A stretch of 64,000 nucleotides of DNA, taken from positions 186,001 to 250,000 of the forward strand of contig NZ_CP046525.1 of NCBI RefSeq assembly GCF_021497965.1, given 5' to 3'. Origin of the DNA: Streptococcus infantis. Lineage in GTDB: Bacteria; Bacillota; Bacilli; Lactobacillales; Streptococcaceae. The notes beneath the pieces were generated by a model. The model worked only from the letters and a program-made list of their open reading frames with translations. It was not told where the DNA came from and did no database searches. Position 1 is the stretch's first letter, and every line of letters begins with the position of its first letter. The position numbers and the translations under genes were made by a program. This document shows, piece after piece, positions 49,667-59,358 of the stretch.

Positions 49667-50163
49667 TGAATTCGCTAATAATTTTCGCTGTATTTGTCAT
49701 GGCAGCTTATATATTTCAAATGTTCCTCGGCTGGCAGCAACTCAAAGACTTCAATAAGACCTATACGATGCTCCGAAGACTGGGGCGCGTAGCGATTGGC
49801 AGGAAGTCCGGAAGAATCAAATCCGGTACGATTGTCATGTTCGCGGTTGATGAAAACGGTCGGGTTCTTAAAGCTAGCAAAATGCAAGGAGTCACAATCT
49901 TAGCACGTTTTCAAAATATGGACGATTATGTTGGAGAAGACATCCATTATTTTGACAAGTATAATCCTCTTGTGAGAAAAGAAAATAAGTTGATGCAATC
50001 AGCCATAGAAGATGCTAGAAAAGTCTATCTTTGGCATGAGGCAGGTATTGAGAAAGAGACAAGTTCATCTGATTCTTTTCTGGGATTCGGCTTTTATGCG
50101 AATTACTTACAATTATCTATTAAACAGTTATTTAAAAAAAATAAGAAAGGGAGTTCCTTATGA
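49666..50163 (+). CDS. gutM: Glucitol operon activator GutM
   Basis: A 165-residue protein: one N-terminal transmembrane helix (MNSLIIFAVFVMAAYIFQMF) and a soluble domain beginning LGRVAIGRKSGRIKSGTIV, the GutM pattern. An accessory activator of sorbitol genes. Its ATG overlaps the srlR stop by one base (TAATG). Confidence 0.85.
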   Translation: MNSLIIFAVFVMAAYIFQMFLGWQQLKDFNKTYTMLRRLGRVAIGRKSGRIKSGTIVMFAVDENGRVLKASKMQGVTILARFQNMDDYVGEDIHYFDKYNPLVRKENKLMQSAIEDARKVYLWHEAGIEKETSSSDSFLGFGFYANYLQLSIKQLFKKNKKGSSL

Positions 50164-50705
50164 ATCACATTACAAATTTTGCAGAGAGTTTTATGAAACT
50201 CTTCCAATTAGGTGGAGAAACCTTTATTAGCTGGATGACAAATATTGTACCGCTTGTCTTAATGCTATTGATTGCAATGAATACCCTTATCGCTTTCTTG
50301 GGAGAAGAGAAGGTCAATTCCCTGGCTAAGATTTCTGCCAAAAATCCTGTTAGCCGGTATATGATTTTACCTTTCATTTCAGCTTTTATGCTGGGAAATC
50401 CGATGGCAATCAGTATGGGACGTTTCTTACCAGAATATTATAAACCTAGTTTTGTAGCAGCTCAGATGCAGTTTTGCCATACTTCAAATGGTGTATTTCC
50501 ACATATCAATCCTGGGGAATTATTTGTATGGATGGGAATTGCGACAGGAATTCAAACTTTAGGTTTAAGTCAAATGGACTTAGCCATTCGTTACATGCTT
50601 GTTGGGCTTGTCATGAACTTTGTAGGTGGTTGGGTAACCGATTTTACAACTGCTTATGTAGCAAAACAGCAAGGTGTTACCTTGAGTAAAACATTTGATT
50701 TATAG
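50160..50705 (+). CDS. srlA: PTS glucitol/sorbitol-specific EIIC
   Basis: A 181-residue integral membrane permease subunit (EIIC2/EIIC N-part of the Gut family). Several hydrophobic helices and [20 protein letters not shown] near residues 102-121, conserved in GutA/SrlA. ATGA overlap with gutM. Works with SrlE and SrlB to import sorbitol as sorbitol-6-P. Confidence 0.9.
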   Translation: MNHITNFAESFMKLFQLGGETFISWMTNIVPLVLMLLIAMNTLIAFLGEEKVNSLAKISAKNPVSRYMILPFISAFMLGNPMAISMGRFLPEYYKPSFVAAQMQFCHTSNGVFPHINPGELFVWMGIATGIQTLGLSQMDLAIRYMLVGLVMNFVGGWVTDFTTAYVAKQQGVTLSKTFDL

Positions 50706-50718
50706 AAAGAGTGAAATT

Positions 50719-51699
50719 ATGTCATATAAGAGTATAAAAGTTGTTAAAGGAAATGGCGGTTTCGGAGGACCTTTGGTCATTACACCTAGTGAAGCTAAGC
50801 ATAAATTCATCTATATTACTGGTGGCGGAGAAAAGCCAGATATTGTAGATAAAATTGCTGATTTGACCGGTATGGAAGCTGTTAATGGGTTTAAAACTTC
50901 TATCCCAGATGAGGAAATTGCTTTAGCAATCGTGGATTGTGGCGGTACTCTTCGCTGTGGTATTTATCCTAAAAAGGGAATCCCTACAATAAATATTGTC
51001 GCTACAGGGAAAAGTGGGCCTCTAGCTCAATATATAACCGAGGAAATCTATGTGTCAGCAGTTGGCCTTAATCAAATTTCTGCTGCTAATGAAGACGAAA
51101 AAGCGACAACTGTGGTAACTGAAAAGCCAACTTACGATACTAGTAAAAAAATTACAGAGCAAAAAGCTGAAACAAGTATTGTAGCACGAATTGGGATGGG
51201 GGCTGGTAAGGTCGTTGCAACTTTCAACCAGGCTGCTCGTGAAGCCATCCAAACAATGCTCAATACAATAATTCCTTTCATGGCCTTTGTTTCCTTGCTG
51301 ATTGGGGTTATTCAAGGATCTGGTGTTGGAAATTGGCTGGCAAAATTAATGGTTCCCCTAGCGGGGAACATCTGGGGACTCGTTTTAATTGGCTTTATCT
51401 GTTCCTTACCATTCCTATCTCCTTTGTTAGGTCCCGGAGCTGTTATTAGTCAGATTATTGGAACTTTAATTGGAGTCGAAATCGGAAAAGGGACTATTCC
51501 GCCCCAAATGGCTCTGCCAGCTTTATTTGCTATCAACACTCAAAACGGTTGTGATTTCATTCCTGTAGCACTCGGCCTATCTGAAGCCAAGGCTGAAACA
51601 GTTGAGGTTGGTGTCCCTTCGGTACTTTATTCACGCTTTCTCAATGGTGTTCCGCGGGTGCTAGTTGCTTGGATAGCTAGTATTGGTCTTTATCAGTAG
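50719..51699 (+). CDS. srlE: PTS glucitol/sorbitol-specific EIIB (EIIBC)
   Basis: A 326-residue protein with an N-terminal EIIB domain (phospho-Cys in the [18 protein letters not shown] segment, about residues 72-90), a linker of about 50 residues, then a membrane domain ([20 protein letters not shown] onward). ATG 50719 is 13 bases after srlA. Confidence 0.9.
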   Translation: MSYKSIKVVKGNGGFGGPLVITPSEAKHKFIYITGGGEKPDIVDKIADLTGMEAVNGFKTSIPDEEIALAIVDCGGTLRCGIYPKKGIPTINIVATGKSGPLAQYITEEIYVSAVGLNQISAANEDEKATTVVTEKPTYDTSKKITEQKAETSIVARIGMGAGKVVATFNQAAREAIQTMLNTIIPFMAFVSLLIGVIQGSGVGNWLAKLMVPLAGNIWGLVLIGFICSLPFLSPLLGPGAVISQIIGTLIGVEIGKGTIPPQMALPALFAINTQNGCDFIPVALGLSEAKAETVEVGVPSVLYSRFLNGVPRVLVAWIASIGLYQ

Positions 51700-51781
51700 A
51701 CCTTTGATAGATGCCTGAAAACAGAGAACTATTATGTTAAACTTATCTATAAGCCTAAGTTTATGACAAATTAGAGAAAGT

Positions 51782-52168
51782 ATGAATAGAAATCAGATGA
51801 AGAAAATTTTTGAAACTAAAGTAATTCAAGTAGGGTCTGAAGCTCAGAATATGATTCAAGATGCCAATATGCTCATTTTATTTGGAGAAGAAGCACCAGA
51901 AGATTTATCAGAGTATTGTTTTAAGATTGATAACAAAAATCTGCTAGGTTCAATACTAGAAGGTGGCAAGCTGGTGGTAGATAATCAGGAATATTCGATT
52001 AGTTCCGTAGGAAATGTAGTAGAAAAAAATTTAACTGGACTGGGACATATCACGATTTCTTTTGATGGTTCAAAAGAGGGGAGCCTTCCTGGTACACTCC
52101 ATGTTGTAGCAGATCAAGCGGTAGTAATTGATAAAGATTCTACCATTCAGATTTTTGAAACTGCTTAA
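51782..52168 (+). CDS. srlB: PTS glucitol/sorbitol-specific EIIA
   Basis: A 128-residue cytosolic phosphocarrier, beta-rich GutB fold, with LTGLGHITISFDG (conserved His near 90) and a second HVVADQAVVID strand. An intercistronic 8-bp hairpin (51738-51745 with 51756-51763) separates it from srlE and may protect upstream mRNA. ATG 51782 has a weak GAGAAAG site; ATG 51797 is an alternative. Confidence 0.88.
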   Translation: MNRNQMKKIFETKVIQVGSEAQNMIQDANMLILFGEEAPEDLSEYCFKIDNKNLLGSILEGGKLVVDNQEYSISSVGNVVEKNLTGLGHITISFDGSKEGSLPGTLHVVADQAVVIDKDSTIQIFETA

Positions 52169-52228
52169 CCATAATAAAATTTCAAATCAAGCAATTTAGA
52201 AAAATAAAAGTCTAAAAAATTGATTCAG

Positions 52229-52251
52229 AGCCTGGACCAAAAGTCCAGGCT
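52229..52251 (+). terminator. Hairpin after srlB
   Basis: A perfect 9-bp stem AGCCTGGAC/GTCCAGGCT with a 5-base loop, 60 bases after srlB. A short TT only follows, so termination is uncertain. Confidence 0.5.
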
Positions 52252-52367
52252 TCTGGGTCTAAATTAGAAAAAATAGATGACGCAGTGGTTGATTGGCAAG
52301 TCAATCAAACTAGCCAGTCAGTGCAAGGGAATTTCCAGCAGATGCATCCACAAGGGGTGCCTGAACA

Positions 52368-52841
52368 GAAGGAAAAGACCAAAAAGGGATTTACCCAACT
52401 TCAGCTAATTTCTCAACAGACCTACACTCATTGGGTCAATTTATCCAAGAAGGAACTCGTATCATGTTTGAAACAGTTGTCCGTGTTGACAAACCACGTA
52501 AGAACGTGATTATCCCTACTTTGGAAGAAGATCTTGATGGACTTGGTTACCTTCAGGGAAAAGACGTTGACTTCGTTAACAAAAAAGCAACTGACGGTGT
52601 TCTTCTTGCCCACACAGATGGTGACGTACCAAACATGTACGTAACTCTTCCTGAGAAAGATGCCTTCACTCTTGGTTACACAATCTACTTCTTCGAATTG
52701 GCTATCGCCCTTTCAGGTTACTTGAATGCCATCAACCCATTTGACCAACCAGGTGTTGAAGCTTACAAACGTAACATGTTTGCCCTTCTTGGTAAACCAG
52801 GATTTGAAGAATTGAGCAAAGAACTCAACGCTCGTCTATAA
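52368..52841 (+). pseudogene. 3' remnant of the native gpi
   Basis: 158 codons including stop, in one frame, homologous to residues 293-449 of glucose-6-phosphate isomerase, beginning exactly at the EGKDQKG active-site loop. No start or upstream part remains. It differs clearly in DNA and at many residues from the complete gpi 6 kb upstream and has the native neighbour gltX, so it is read as the resident gene's tail after replacement. The 5' flank 52280-52367 contains an unrelated inverted repeat (GTTGATTG/CAATCAAAC, near 52287-52310). Confidence 0.9.
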
Positions 52842-52850
52842 TAGGATATA

Positions 52851-52880
52851 AAAAGGGTGGTTTTACCACTCTTTTTGCTT
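52851..52880 (+). terminator. Native gpi terminator
   Basis: AAAAGGGTGG/CCACTCTTTT stem (52851-52860 with 52866-52875) and a T-run, retained behind the remnant. Confidence 0.8.
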
Positions 52881-52897
52881 TTTCTCGAAAAGAGAAA

Positions 52898-52926
52898 TTG
52901 GACTCTGGCAAGACTTGTGATATAAT
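52898..52926 (+). promoter_or_regulatory. gltX promoter
   Basis: TTGGAC 52898-52903, a 17-bp spacer with extended TGA, and TATAAT 52921-52926. Confidence 0.8.
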
Positions 52927-52972
52927 ATAGAGAGCAAAAAGGCAGACGCCTAGAGACTTTATAGGAGAAGAT

Positions 52973-54433
52973 ATGTCAAAAGATATCCGCGTACGTTACG
53001 CACCAAGTCCAACAGGACTACTACACATCGGAAATGCCCGTACAGCATTATTCAACTACCTTTACGCCCGTCATCATGGTGGGACTTTTATCATCCGTAT
53101 CGAAGATACTGACCGTAAGCGCCACGTCGAAGATGGAGAACGTTCACAGCTTGAAAACCTTCGTTGGTTGGGCATGGACTGGGATGAAAGTCCAGAGACT
53201 CATGAAAACTACCGCCAATCAGAACGTTTGGAACTTTATCAAAGATACATCGACCAACTCTTGGCTGAAGGAAAAGCCTACAAATCTTATGTAACAGAAG
53301 AAGAGTTAGCAGTGGAACGTGAACGCCAAGAAGCAGCTGGGGAAACACCTCGCTATATCAACGAATACCTTGGTATGAGCCAAGAAGAAAAAGCAGCTTA
53401 CGTTGCAGAACGTGAAGCAGCGGGGATTATCCCGACTGTTCGTTTGGCTGTCAATGAGTCAGGTATCTACAAGTGGCATGATATGGTCAAAGGTGATATC
53501 GAATTTGAAGGTGGCAATATTGGTGGTGACTGGGTTATCCAAAAGAAAGATGGCTACCCAACATACAACTTTGCCGTTGTCATTGATGACCACGATATGC
53601 AAATCTCTCACGTAATCCGTGGGGATGACCACATTGCTAATACACCAAAACAACTCATGGTTTATGAAGCACTTGGATGGGAAGCACCTGAATTTGGTCA
53701 CATGACCTTGATTATCAACTCTGAAACTGGTAAGAAGTTATCTAAACGTGATACTAACACCCTTCAATTTATCGAAGATTACCGCAAGAAAGGCTACCTT
53801 CCAGAAGCAGTCTTTAACTTCATCGCCCTTCTTGGCTGGAACCCTGGCGGGGAAGACGAAATCTTCTCTCGTCAAGAACTCATCAACCTCTTTGATGAAA
53901 ACCGTCTCAGCAAGTCTCCAGCAGCCTTCGATCAGAAGAAAATGGACTGGATGAGCAATGAGTACATTAAGAATGCGGATCTTGAGACTATCTTTGAAAT
54001 GGCCAAACCATTCCTCGAAGCAGCGGGACGTTTGACAGACAAGGCTGAGAAATTGGTGGAGCTCTACAAACCACAAATGAAGTCAGTGGACGAAATTGTT
54101 CCATTGACAGACCTTTTCTTCTCAGACTTCCCAGAATTGACCGAAGCTGAGCGAGAAGTCATGGCTGGTGAAACCGTTCCGACTGTACTTGAGGCTTTCA
54201 AAGCGAAACTCGAAGCCATGTCAGACGATGAGTTTGTGGTAGAAAATATCTTCCCACAAATTAAAGCAGTTCAAAAGGAAACTGGTATCAAGGGGAAAAA
54301 TCTCTTCATGCCAATCCGTATCGCCGTTTCAGGTGAAATGCATGGTCCTGAATTGCCAGATACCATCTACTTGCTTGGACGTGAAAAATCCATCCAACAC
54401 ATCGAAAAAATGTTGGAAGAAATTGCAAAATAG
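52973..54433 (+). CDS. gltX: Glutamyl-tRNA synthetase
   Basis: A 486-residue class I synthetase charging tRNA-Glu (and, in most Firmicutes, tRNA-Gln for later amidation). HIGH-type motif in [17 protein letters not shown] (about residues 10-26), KMSKS-type KLSKRD near 254-259, and the Asp-rich [16 protein letters not shown] active-site stretch near 204-219. AGGAGAAG precedes the ATG. Confidence 0.96.
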   Translation: MSKDIRVRYAPSPTGLLHIGNARTALFNYLYARHHGGTFIIRIEDTDRKRHVEDGERSQLENLRWLGMDWDESPETHENYRQSERLELYQRYIDQLLAEGKAYKSYVTEEELAVERERQEAAGETPRYINEYLGMSQEEKAAYVAEREAAGIIPTVRLAVNESGIYKWHDMVKGDIEFEGGNIGGDWVIQKKDGYPTYNFAVVIDDHDMQISHVIRGDDHIANTPKQLMVYEALGWEAPEFGHMTLIINSETGKKLSKRDTNTLQFIEDYRKKGYLPEAVFNFIALLGWNPGGEDEIFSRQELINLFDENRLSKSPAAFDQKKMDWMSNEYIKNADLETIFEMAKPFLEAAGRLTDKAEKLVELYKPQMKSVDEIVPLTDLFFSDFPELTEAEREVMAGETVPTVLEAFKAKLEAMSDDEFVVENIFPQIKAVQKETGIKGKNLFMPIRIAVSGEMHGPELPDTIYLLGREKSIQHIEKMLEEIAK

Positions 54434-54440
54434 TACCTTA

Positions 54441-54469
54441 AAAAGAACTCATATATTGAGTTCTTTTTT
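54441..54469 (+). terminator. Terminator after gltX
   Basis: A perfect 11-bp stem (54441-54451 with 54457-54467), loop TATAT, T-run. Confidence 0.9.
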
Positions 54470-54541
54470 TGTGTTTACTTATTTGAAAATGCAAAGATTT
54501 TATTGTATAATATGAGGTGACAGGGCAAGGGAAATAAAGTA

Positions 54542-54803
54542 ATGCGATGGTATATTCTTTACAATGAGACTCGTATTAGCCCAGACATTACATTTAATGT
54601 TGGTGAGTCTACTTATTTTTTCTTTGCGTTTTGCTGGATGTAAGGAGAGATTCCTCATCTATGCAGTTACCATCCGCTACAAAGACCTTGTTTTCGATCA
54701 CAAGAGTTTTTCTATAAGGATTTTGGTCGCTATTGGCCATTATTTAGAGAACCTATCAACTCTTTCTTCTCCAAAAATAGAAAGAAATCGACTTTGCTCT
54801 GTT
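54542..54803 (+). pseudogene. Possible degenerate small gene between gltX and the aminotransferase
   Basis: ATG 54542 opens a 33-codon frame (MRWYILYNETRISPDITF start) that ends in TAA. A coding-like stretch (REPINSFFSKNRKK) continues later in another frame, before a terminator at 54804. I do not recognise a parent family. It may be a decayed gene or chance; nothing else is visible in this roughly 400-base interval apart from the terminator and the next promoter. Confidence 0.3.
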
Positions 54804-54828
54804 ACCTTGCGTTAAGCAAGGTTTTTTT
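54804..54828 (+). terminator. Terminator before aminotransferase promoter
   Basis: A 7-bp stem ACCTTGC/GCAAGGT, loop GTTAA, seven T. Confidence 0.85.
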
Positions 54829-54867
54829 GTGGAATAGTACTGAGAAATTTACGATTTCGTTTTGGAG

Positions 54868-54876
54868 TGGTATAAT
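54868..54876 (+). promoter_or_regulatory. Extended -10 promoter of aminotransferase gene
   Basis: TGG then TATAAT 54871-54876; AGAGG at 54896-54900 then ATG 54908. Confidence 0.7.
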
Positions 54877-54907
54877 ATTAACTATCCTGATGAATAGAGG
54901 AACTCGA

Positions 54908-56122
54908 ATGAAAGAATTTAACAAATCAATAAAATTAGAGCATGTGGCTTATGATATCCGTGGTCCAGTTTTGGAAGAAGCTATGCGCATGCGCGCAAAT
55001 GGAGAAAAAATTCTTCGTTTGAATACAGGGAACCCAGCTGAGTTTGGCTTTACAGCTCCAGATGAGGTTATCCACGACTTGATTATGAATGCCCGTGATA
55101 GTGAAGGCTATTCAGATTCAAAAGGTATCTTTTCAGCTCGTAAGGCCATCATGCAGTATTGCCAACTAAAGAAATTCCCCAATGTGGATATTGATGATAT
55201 CTACCTTGGGAATGGGGTTAGTGAGCTAATCGTTATGTCTATGCAAGGTCTCTTGGACAATGGCGATGAGGTCTTGGTTCCTATGCCTGATTATCCACTT
55301 TGGACTGCTGCTGTCAGCTTGGCTGGGGGAAATGCCGTTCATTACATCTGTGATGAAGAAGCGGAATGGTATCCAGACCTAGATGACATTAAGTCTAAGA
55401 TTAGTTCAAATACCAAGGCCATTGTTTTGATTAATCCGAATAATCCAACTGGGGCTCTTTACCCTAAAGAACTCTTACTAGATATCATCGAGATTGCTCG
55501 TCAAAATGACTTGATTATCTTTGCGGATGAAATTTACGACCGTATGGTTATGGATGGCAATGTCCACACACCAGTCGCAAGTTTGGCTCCAGACCTTTTC
55601 TGTGTCAGTATGAATGGTCTGTCTAAATCTCACCGTATTGCTGGTTTCCGTGTGGGTTGGATGGTCTTGTCTGGACCTAAACATCACGTAAAAGGCTACA
55701 TTGAAGGTCTCAATATGCTTTCAAATATGCGCCTCTGTTCGAATGTACTTGCCCAGCAGGTAGTTCAAACCTCCCTTGGTGGTCATCAGTCGGTGGATGA
55801 ATTGCTCTTACCAGGTGGTCGCATCTACGAGCAAAGAAACTTTATTTATAATGCGATTCAAGATATTCCTGGTTTGTCTGCTGTTAAACCAAAAGCAGGT
55901 CTTTATATCTTCCCTAAGATTGATCGTAATATGTACCGTATCGACGATGATGAACAATTTGTCCTTAATTTCTTGAAACAAGAAAAGGTGCTTTTAGTAC
56001 ATGGGCGTGGCTTTAACTGGAAAGATCCAGACCACTTCCGTATTGTTTATCTTCCACGTGTCGATGAGTTAGCCCAAATCCAAGAGAAGATGACTCGTTT
56101 CTTGAAGCAGTATCGTAGATAA
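54908..56122 (+). CDS. alaT: PLP-dependent aminotransferase, alanine aminotransferase type
   Basis: A 404-residue fold-type I aminotransferase. Seen: LNTGNPAEFGF substrate loop near residue 38, PNNPTG near 180, ADEIYDR near 210, PLP-binding Lys240 in NGLSKSHRIAGFRVGW, and the C-terminal Arg in HFRIVYLPR. Closest in pattern to AlaT/AlaA enzymes, which interconvert pyruvate/glutamate with alanine/2-oxoglutarate. ATG 54908 has a promoter and Shine-Dalgarno; the frame is open far upstream but crosses a terminator. Confidence 0.88.
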   Translation: MKEFNKSIKLEHVAYDIRGPVLEEAMRMRANGEKILRLNTGNPAEFGFTAPDEVIHDLIMNARDSEGYSDSKGIFSARKAIMQYCQLKKFPNVDIDDIYLGNGVSELIVMSMQGLLDNGDEVLVPMPDYPLWTAAVSLAGGNAVHYICDEEAEWYPDLDDIKSKISSNTKAIVLINPNNPTGALYPKELLLDIIEIARQNDLIIFADEIYDRMVMDGNVHTPVASLAPDLFCVSMNGLSKSHRIAGFRVGWMVLSGPKHHVKGYIEGLNMLSNMRLCSNVLAQQVVQTSLGGHQSVDELLLPGGRIYEQRNFIYNAIQDIPGLSAVKPKAGLYIFPKIDRNMYRIDDDEQFVLNFLKQEKVLLVHGRGFNWKDPDHFRIVYLPRVDELAQIQEKMTRFLKQYRR

Positions 56123-56163
56123 GGCTTTCATAGTAAAAAAGCTGGAAACATTTGTCAGAGCTA

Positions 56164-56192
56164 TTGACAAATAAGTAAGAATCAGATAGAAT
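56164..56192 (+). promoter_or_regulatory. rpmH promoter
   Basis: TTGACA 56164-56169, a 17-bp spacer and TAGAAT 56187-56192. Confidence 0.8.
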
Positions 56193-56266
56193 AGTAAAGT
56201 ATGTTTAGTAACTGATCACTTTATAGCCGGCTAAACGAATACAAAATCTATGAGGAGGTATTCATC

Positions 56267-56401
56267 GTGAAACGTACTTATCAACCAAGTAAACTTCGTC
56301 GTGCGCGCAAACACGGATTCCGTAACCGTATGTCAACTAAAAACGGTCGTCGCGTATTGGCAGCTCGTCGTCGCAAAGGACGCAAAGTTTTGGCTGCATA
56401 A
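56267..56401 (+). CDS. rpmH: 50S ribosomal protein L34
   Basis: A 44-residue, very basic protein starting [19 protein letters not shown] and ending RKGRKVLAA, the universal L34 sequence. It starts at GTG 56267 behind GAGGAGGT (56252-56259). A single-gene unit between its own promoter and terminator. Confidence 0.97.
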
Positions 56402-56421
56402 CCCAAACGAATTAAACAAAG

Positions 56422-56454
56422 AAGTCAGTAGGAACTCGAGCCTACTGACTTTTC
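56422..56454 (+). terminator. Terminator after rpmH
   Basis: A perfect 11-bp stem (56422-56432 with 56441-56451), 8-base loop, short T-run. Confidence 0.9.
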
Positions 56455-56536
56455 TGTTATCTAAAAGAGAATGTTCTAAGGTGATTGATTTAGTCTGAAA
56501 ACTTTAGAAGACGTCTTGAAAAAATCACATTTAGAA

Positions 56537-56578
56537 AAAGCTCAAAATCAGAAGATTAATTCTCTGATTTTGAGCTTT
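56537..56578 (-). terminator. Terminator of the KimA-like gene
   Basis: A perfect 16-bp stem (56563-56578 with 56537-56552), with T5 on the minus strand after the stem. Confidence 0.9.
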
Positions 56579-56580
56579 CT

Positions 56581-58425
56581 TTATTCTTTCAAATGATAAG
56601 AGTAGCTAGCCACGACGACATCTTCGTGCCATCTGAGAGCATATTTTAATTTGAGGCTCATTTGATTGTGAAGGATATTTTGCCAAGGTTTGTTAGGGAT
56701 AAATTGGGGTACTAGAACTGTAACCGTGTAGTTCTTTTTCTTGGCTTCTTGAGAGATTTTTCGAACATATCGAACTGTAGGTGTGATGATATCGCGATAG
56801 CTAGTAGTAATATTTTTGAGAGTGATATTTGGGAAGTAGTCAGCGAATTCTTGAAGGATTTCTTGGTCTTTTTCCTCCGTTTCCTTGGTGGAAATGTGCA
56901 TAGCCAAAACCTCATCTCCAATGCTTTGAGCGTAGTTAATAGCACCAACGCTGACTCTGGTAACATTTCCTACTAAGACAAGGACGACATTGCCATCGTA
57001 GGCTTTCTTTTGAATTCCTTCATAAAGTCGAAGCTGTTTAGCCACCTTTTGGTAATGACTGTGGATGGACAAAAAGAGGAAGGTTAAGACTAGGATAATT
57101 GGGAAGAAGGGCCAGATATCTCCAAGTCTGAAGAAGAGTAGAATGAGAACGATAGCATAACAAATGATGGCTCCGAGGATATTTGCAAAGGCAGATTTTA
57201 AGAAATGAGAGCCTTTTTCTTTTTTCCAGTGGCGAATCATCCCTGTTTGAGAAAGTGCAAAAGGTACGAAAACTCCAATAGTATAAAGAGGAATCAAGCG
57301 TTCTGTATTTCCGTTAAAAATGAGCAGAAGAATCATAGCGCCAAAGGCCAAGGTTAGGATCCCGTTTGAGTATCCTAAGCGATCTCCCTTCTCCATAAAG
57401 AGATGGGGCATGTACTTGTTCTTGGCCATATTGTAAGCTAACATAGGAAAGGCCGAAAAACCAGTATTTGCAGCGACGGCTAGGATGAGAGCTGTTGAAA
57501 ATTGGAAGAGATAATAAACAACTTGACCGAGAGCTGAATCCCCTAAAATTCCTTTAGCCATTTGTGAGAGGATTGTTTCTCCGTGTTGAGGAGTAATCCC
57601 CATCCAGTAGTTTAGGAAGGTAATTCCTGCAAAGAGAAATCCAAGAATCAGAGACATGATGGTCAGTGTTTGAGCTGCGTTCTTTTCTTTAGGGGTCTTG
57701 AAAAATGGAACAGCATTTGAGATGGCTTCAACCCCGGTTAATGAAGCTGAACCGCTGGTAAAGGCTCTTAAAATCAGGACAATTGAGAGACTTGGGACAG
57801 TTTGACCAATTGCAGAAGTTGCATGATAGCTGAGAGAACCTGTCAATAGTTGGAAAATACCAAACAATAAGAGGAAGACCGTACTAAAGATAAAGAGATA
57901 GACAGGGATCATCAGCGAACTAGCAGATTCCCTCAAGCCTCGCAGATTTAAAAGCATGAGCAAACATACTAGAAAAATGGAGATGTGGAGGTTGTAGGGA
58001 TGGAGAGCAGGAAGTGCTGCTGTGATAGCATCAGCTCCTGCAGCCACGGATACGGCTACTGTTAGCATATAGTCAACAAGCAAGCTTCCCCCAGCAATCA
58101 AACCGAGCTCAGGAGAAAGATTTTCTCGTGTTACCATATAGGCACCCCCACCTTGAGGGTAGGCGTGAATGATTTGTCGGTAAGAAATGGTTAGACTAGC
58201 AAGTAGCAAGAGGACAAAAATGCCGATAGGGAGACTCCACCAAATAGCAAGGGGAGAAAGACTAGCCAAGACAAGGACGACCTGCTCAGGTCCATAGGCG
58301 ATAGATGAAAGGGCATCGCTTGAGAGCATTGCAAGTGCCTGTGTTTTTCCAAGTAGCCCTCCTTCACCTTCAGTTAAGGACTTGAGAGGACGACCGATAA
58401 AGGTATATTTTAGTTTTGTAAACAT
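56581..58425 (-). CDS. kimA: KimA-like high-affinity potassium transporter (APC family)
   Basis: A 614-residue membrane protein. The APC-fold core covers about residues 1-450 with the KimA-typical start (FIGRPLKSLTEGEGGL), ALAMLSSDALSSIAYGPEQ, SYRQIIHAYPQGGGAYMV and GVEAISNAVPFFK. The C-terminal cytosolic universal-stress-like domain (about 470-614) contains LVPQFIPNKPWQNILHNQ. B. subtilis KimA (YdaO) is a K+/H+ symporter inhibited by c-di-AMP at this domain. ATG 58425 behind AAGGAAAG is chosen; the longer frame is open to 58605. It is divergent from tatD. With KtrAB, a second potassium uptake route in the window. Confidence 0.85.
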   Translation of the reverse strand: MFTKLKYTFIGRPLKSLTEGEGGLLGKTQALAMLSSDALSSIAYGPEQVVLVLASLSPLAIWWSLPIGIFVLLLLASLTISYRQIIHAYPQGGGAYMVTRENLSPELGLIAGGSLLVDYMLTVAVSVAAGADAITAALPALHPYNLHISIFLVCLLMLLNLRGLRESASSLMIPVYLFIFSTVFLLLFGIFQLLTGSLSYHATSAIGQTVPSLSIVLILRAFTSGSASLTGVEAISNAVPFFKTPKEKNAAQTLTIMSLILGFLFAGITFLNYWMGITPQHGETILSQMAKGILGDSALGQVVYYLFQFSTALILAVAANTGFSAFPMLAYNMAKNKYMPHLFMEKGDRLGYSNGILTLAFGAMILLLIFNGNTERLIPLYTIGVFVPFALSQTGMIRHWKKEKGSHFLKSAFANILGAIICYAIVLILLFFRLGDIWPFFPIILVLTFLFLSIHSHYQKVAKQLRLYEGIQKKAYDGNVVLVLVGNVTRVSVGAINYAQSIGDEVLAMHISTKETEEKDQEILQEFADYFPNITLKNITTSYRDIITPTVRYVRKISQEAKKKNYTVTVLVPQFIPNKPWQNILHNQMSLKLKYALRWHEDVVVASYSYHLKE

Positions 58426-58544
58426 TTTCTTTCCTTTTTTGAAAATTTTAACAAGAGCTATTATACTGCTATGAAAAAATACCGTCAAGGGAAAATGGTT
58501 GATTTCAAAATATTTTTTTCCTATAAGGATGCGACTAGTTTTTT

Positions 58545-58553
58545 TGGTATAAT
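58545..58553 (+). promoter_or_regulatory. tatD promoter, extended -10
   Basis: TGG then TATAAT (58548-58553), 29 bases before ATG 58582. Confidence 0.7.
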
Positions 58554-58581
58554 AGAAGGTAGAAAAAACGAGGAAATATAA

Positions 58582-59358
58582 ATGATTTTTGATACTCATA
58601 CACATTTAAATATAGAGGAATTTTTGGGACGTGAAGAAGAAGAGCTTGCCTTAGCAGCTGAAATGGGTGTGACTCGGATGAATATTGTTGGTTTTGACAA
58701 GCCGACGATTGAGCGTGCTTTAGAATTGGTGGACAAGTATGACCAACTCTATACGACAATTGGATGGCATCCAACAGAGGCAGGGACCTATACAGAGGAT
58801 GTTGAGAATTACCTGTGGGAGAAACTAAAACATCCCAAAGTTGTTGCCTTGGGTGAGATTGGTTTGGACTATCACTGGATGACAGCCCCTAAAGAAGTGC
58901 AGGAGCAAGTTTTTCGTCGTCAGATTCAGCTATCTAAGGAACTGGATTTACCTTTTGTGGTTCACACCCGTGACGCACTAGAAGATACTTATGAGATTAT
59001 CAAGAGCGAAGGAGTCGGTCCCCGTGGCGGAATCATGCATTCCTTCTCTGGTTCTCTGAAATGGGCTGAGAAGTTTGTGGAGTTAGGCATGACCATTTCA
59101 TTTTCCGGGGTGGTGACCTTTAAAAAAGCGACAGACATTCAGGAAGCAGCCAAAGAGTTACCTTTGGATAAGATTTTGGTAGAGACAGATGCGCCTTATT
59201 TAGCCCCGGTACCCAAGCGTGGTCGCGAAAACAAGACAGCTTACACGCGCTATGTAGTGGATTTTATTGCAGACTTGCGTGGCATGACGACAGAAGAGTT
59301 AGCTGCTGCGACCAGTGCCAATGCCGAGCATATTTTTGGATTGGAAAAACAATCATGA
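58582..59358 (+). CDS. tatD: TatD-family metal-dependent DNase
   Basis: A 258-residue TIM-barrel hydrolase. Metal ligands: THTH in the first strand (residues 5-8), Glu in LGEIGLDYHW near 92-101, His in VVHTRDA near 129 and MHSFSG near 152, Asp in VETDAPYL near 203. TatD proteins act as 3'-5' exonucleases in DNA repair. The stop overlaps the rnmV start by 4 bases, the usual tatD-rnmV-ksgA arrangement in Firmicutes. Confidence 0.93.
   Translation: MIFDTHTHLNIEEFLGREEEELALAAEMGVTRMNIVGFDKPTIERALELVDKYDQLYTTIGWHPTEAGTYTEDVENYLWEKLKHPKVVALGEIGLDYHWMTAPKEVQEQVFRRQIQLSKELDLPFVVHTRDALEDTYEIIKSEGVGPRGGIMHSFSGSLKWAEKFVELGMTISFSGVVTFKKATDIQEAAKELPLDKILVETDAPYLAPVPKRGRENKTAYTRYVVDFIADLRGMTTEELAAATSANAEHIFGLEKQS

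Noticed and set aside
52229-52310. Inverted repeats between srlB and the gpi remnant considered as insertion-sequence ends
   Set aside because: No transposase, no matching pair of terminal repeats and no target duplication are visible; recombination through gpi explains the structure better.
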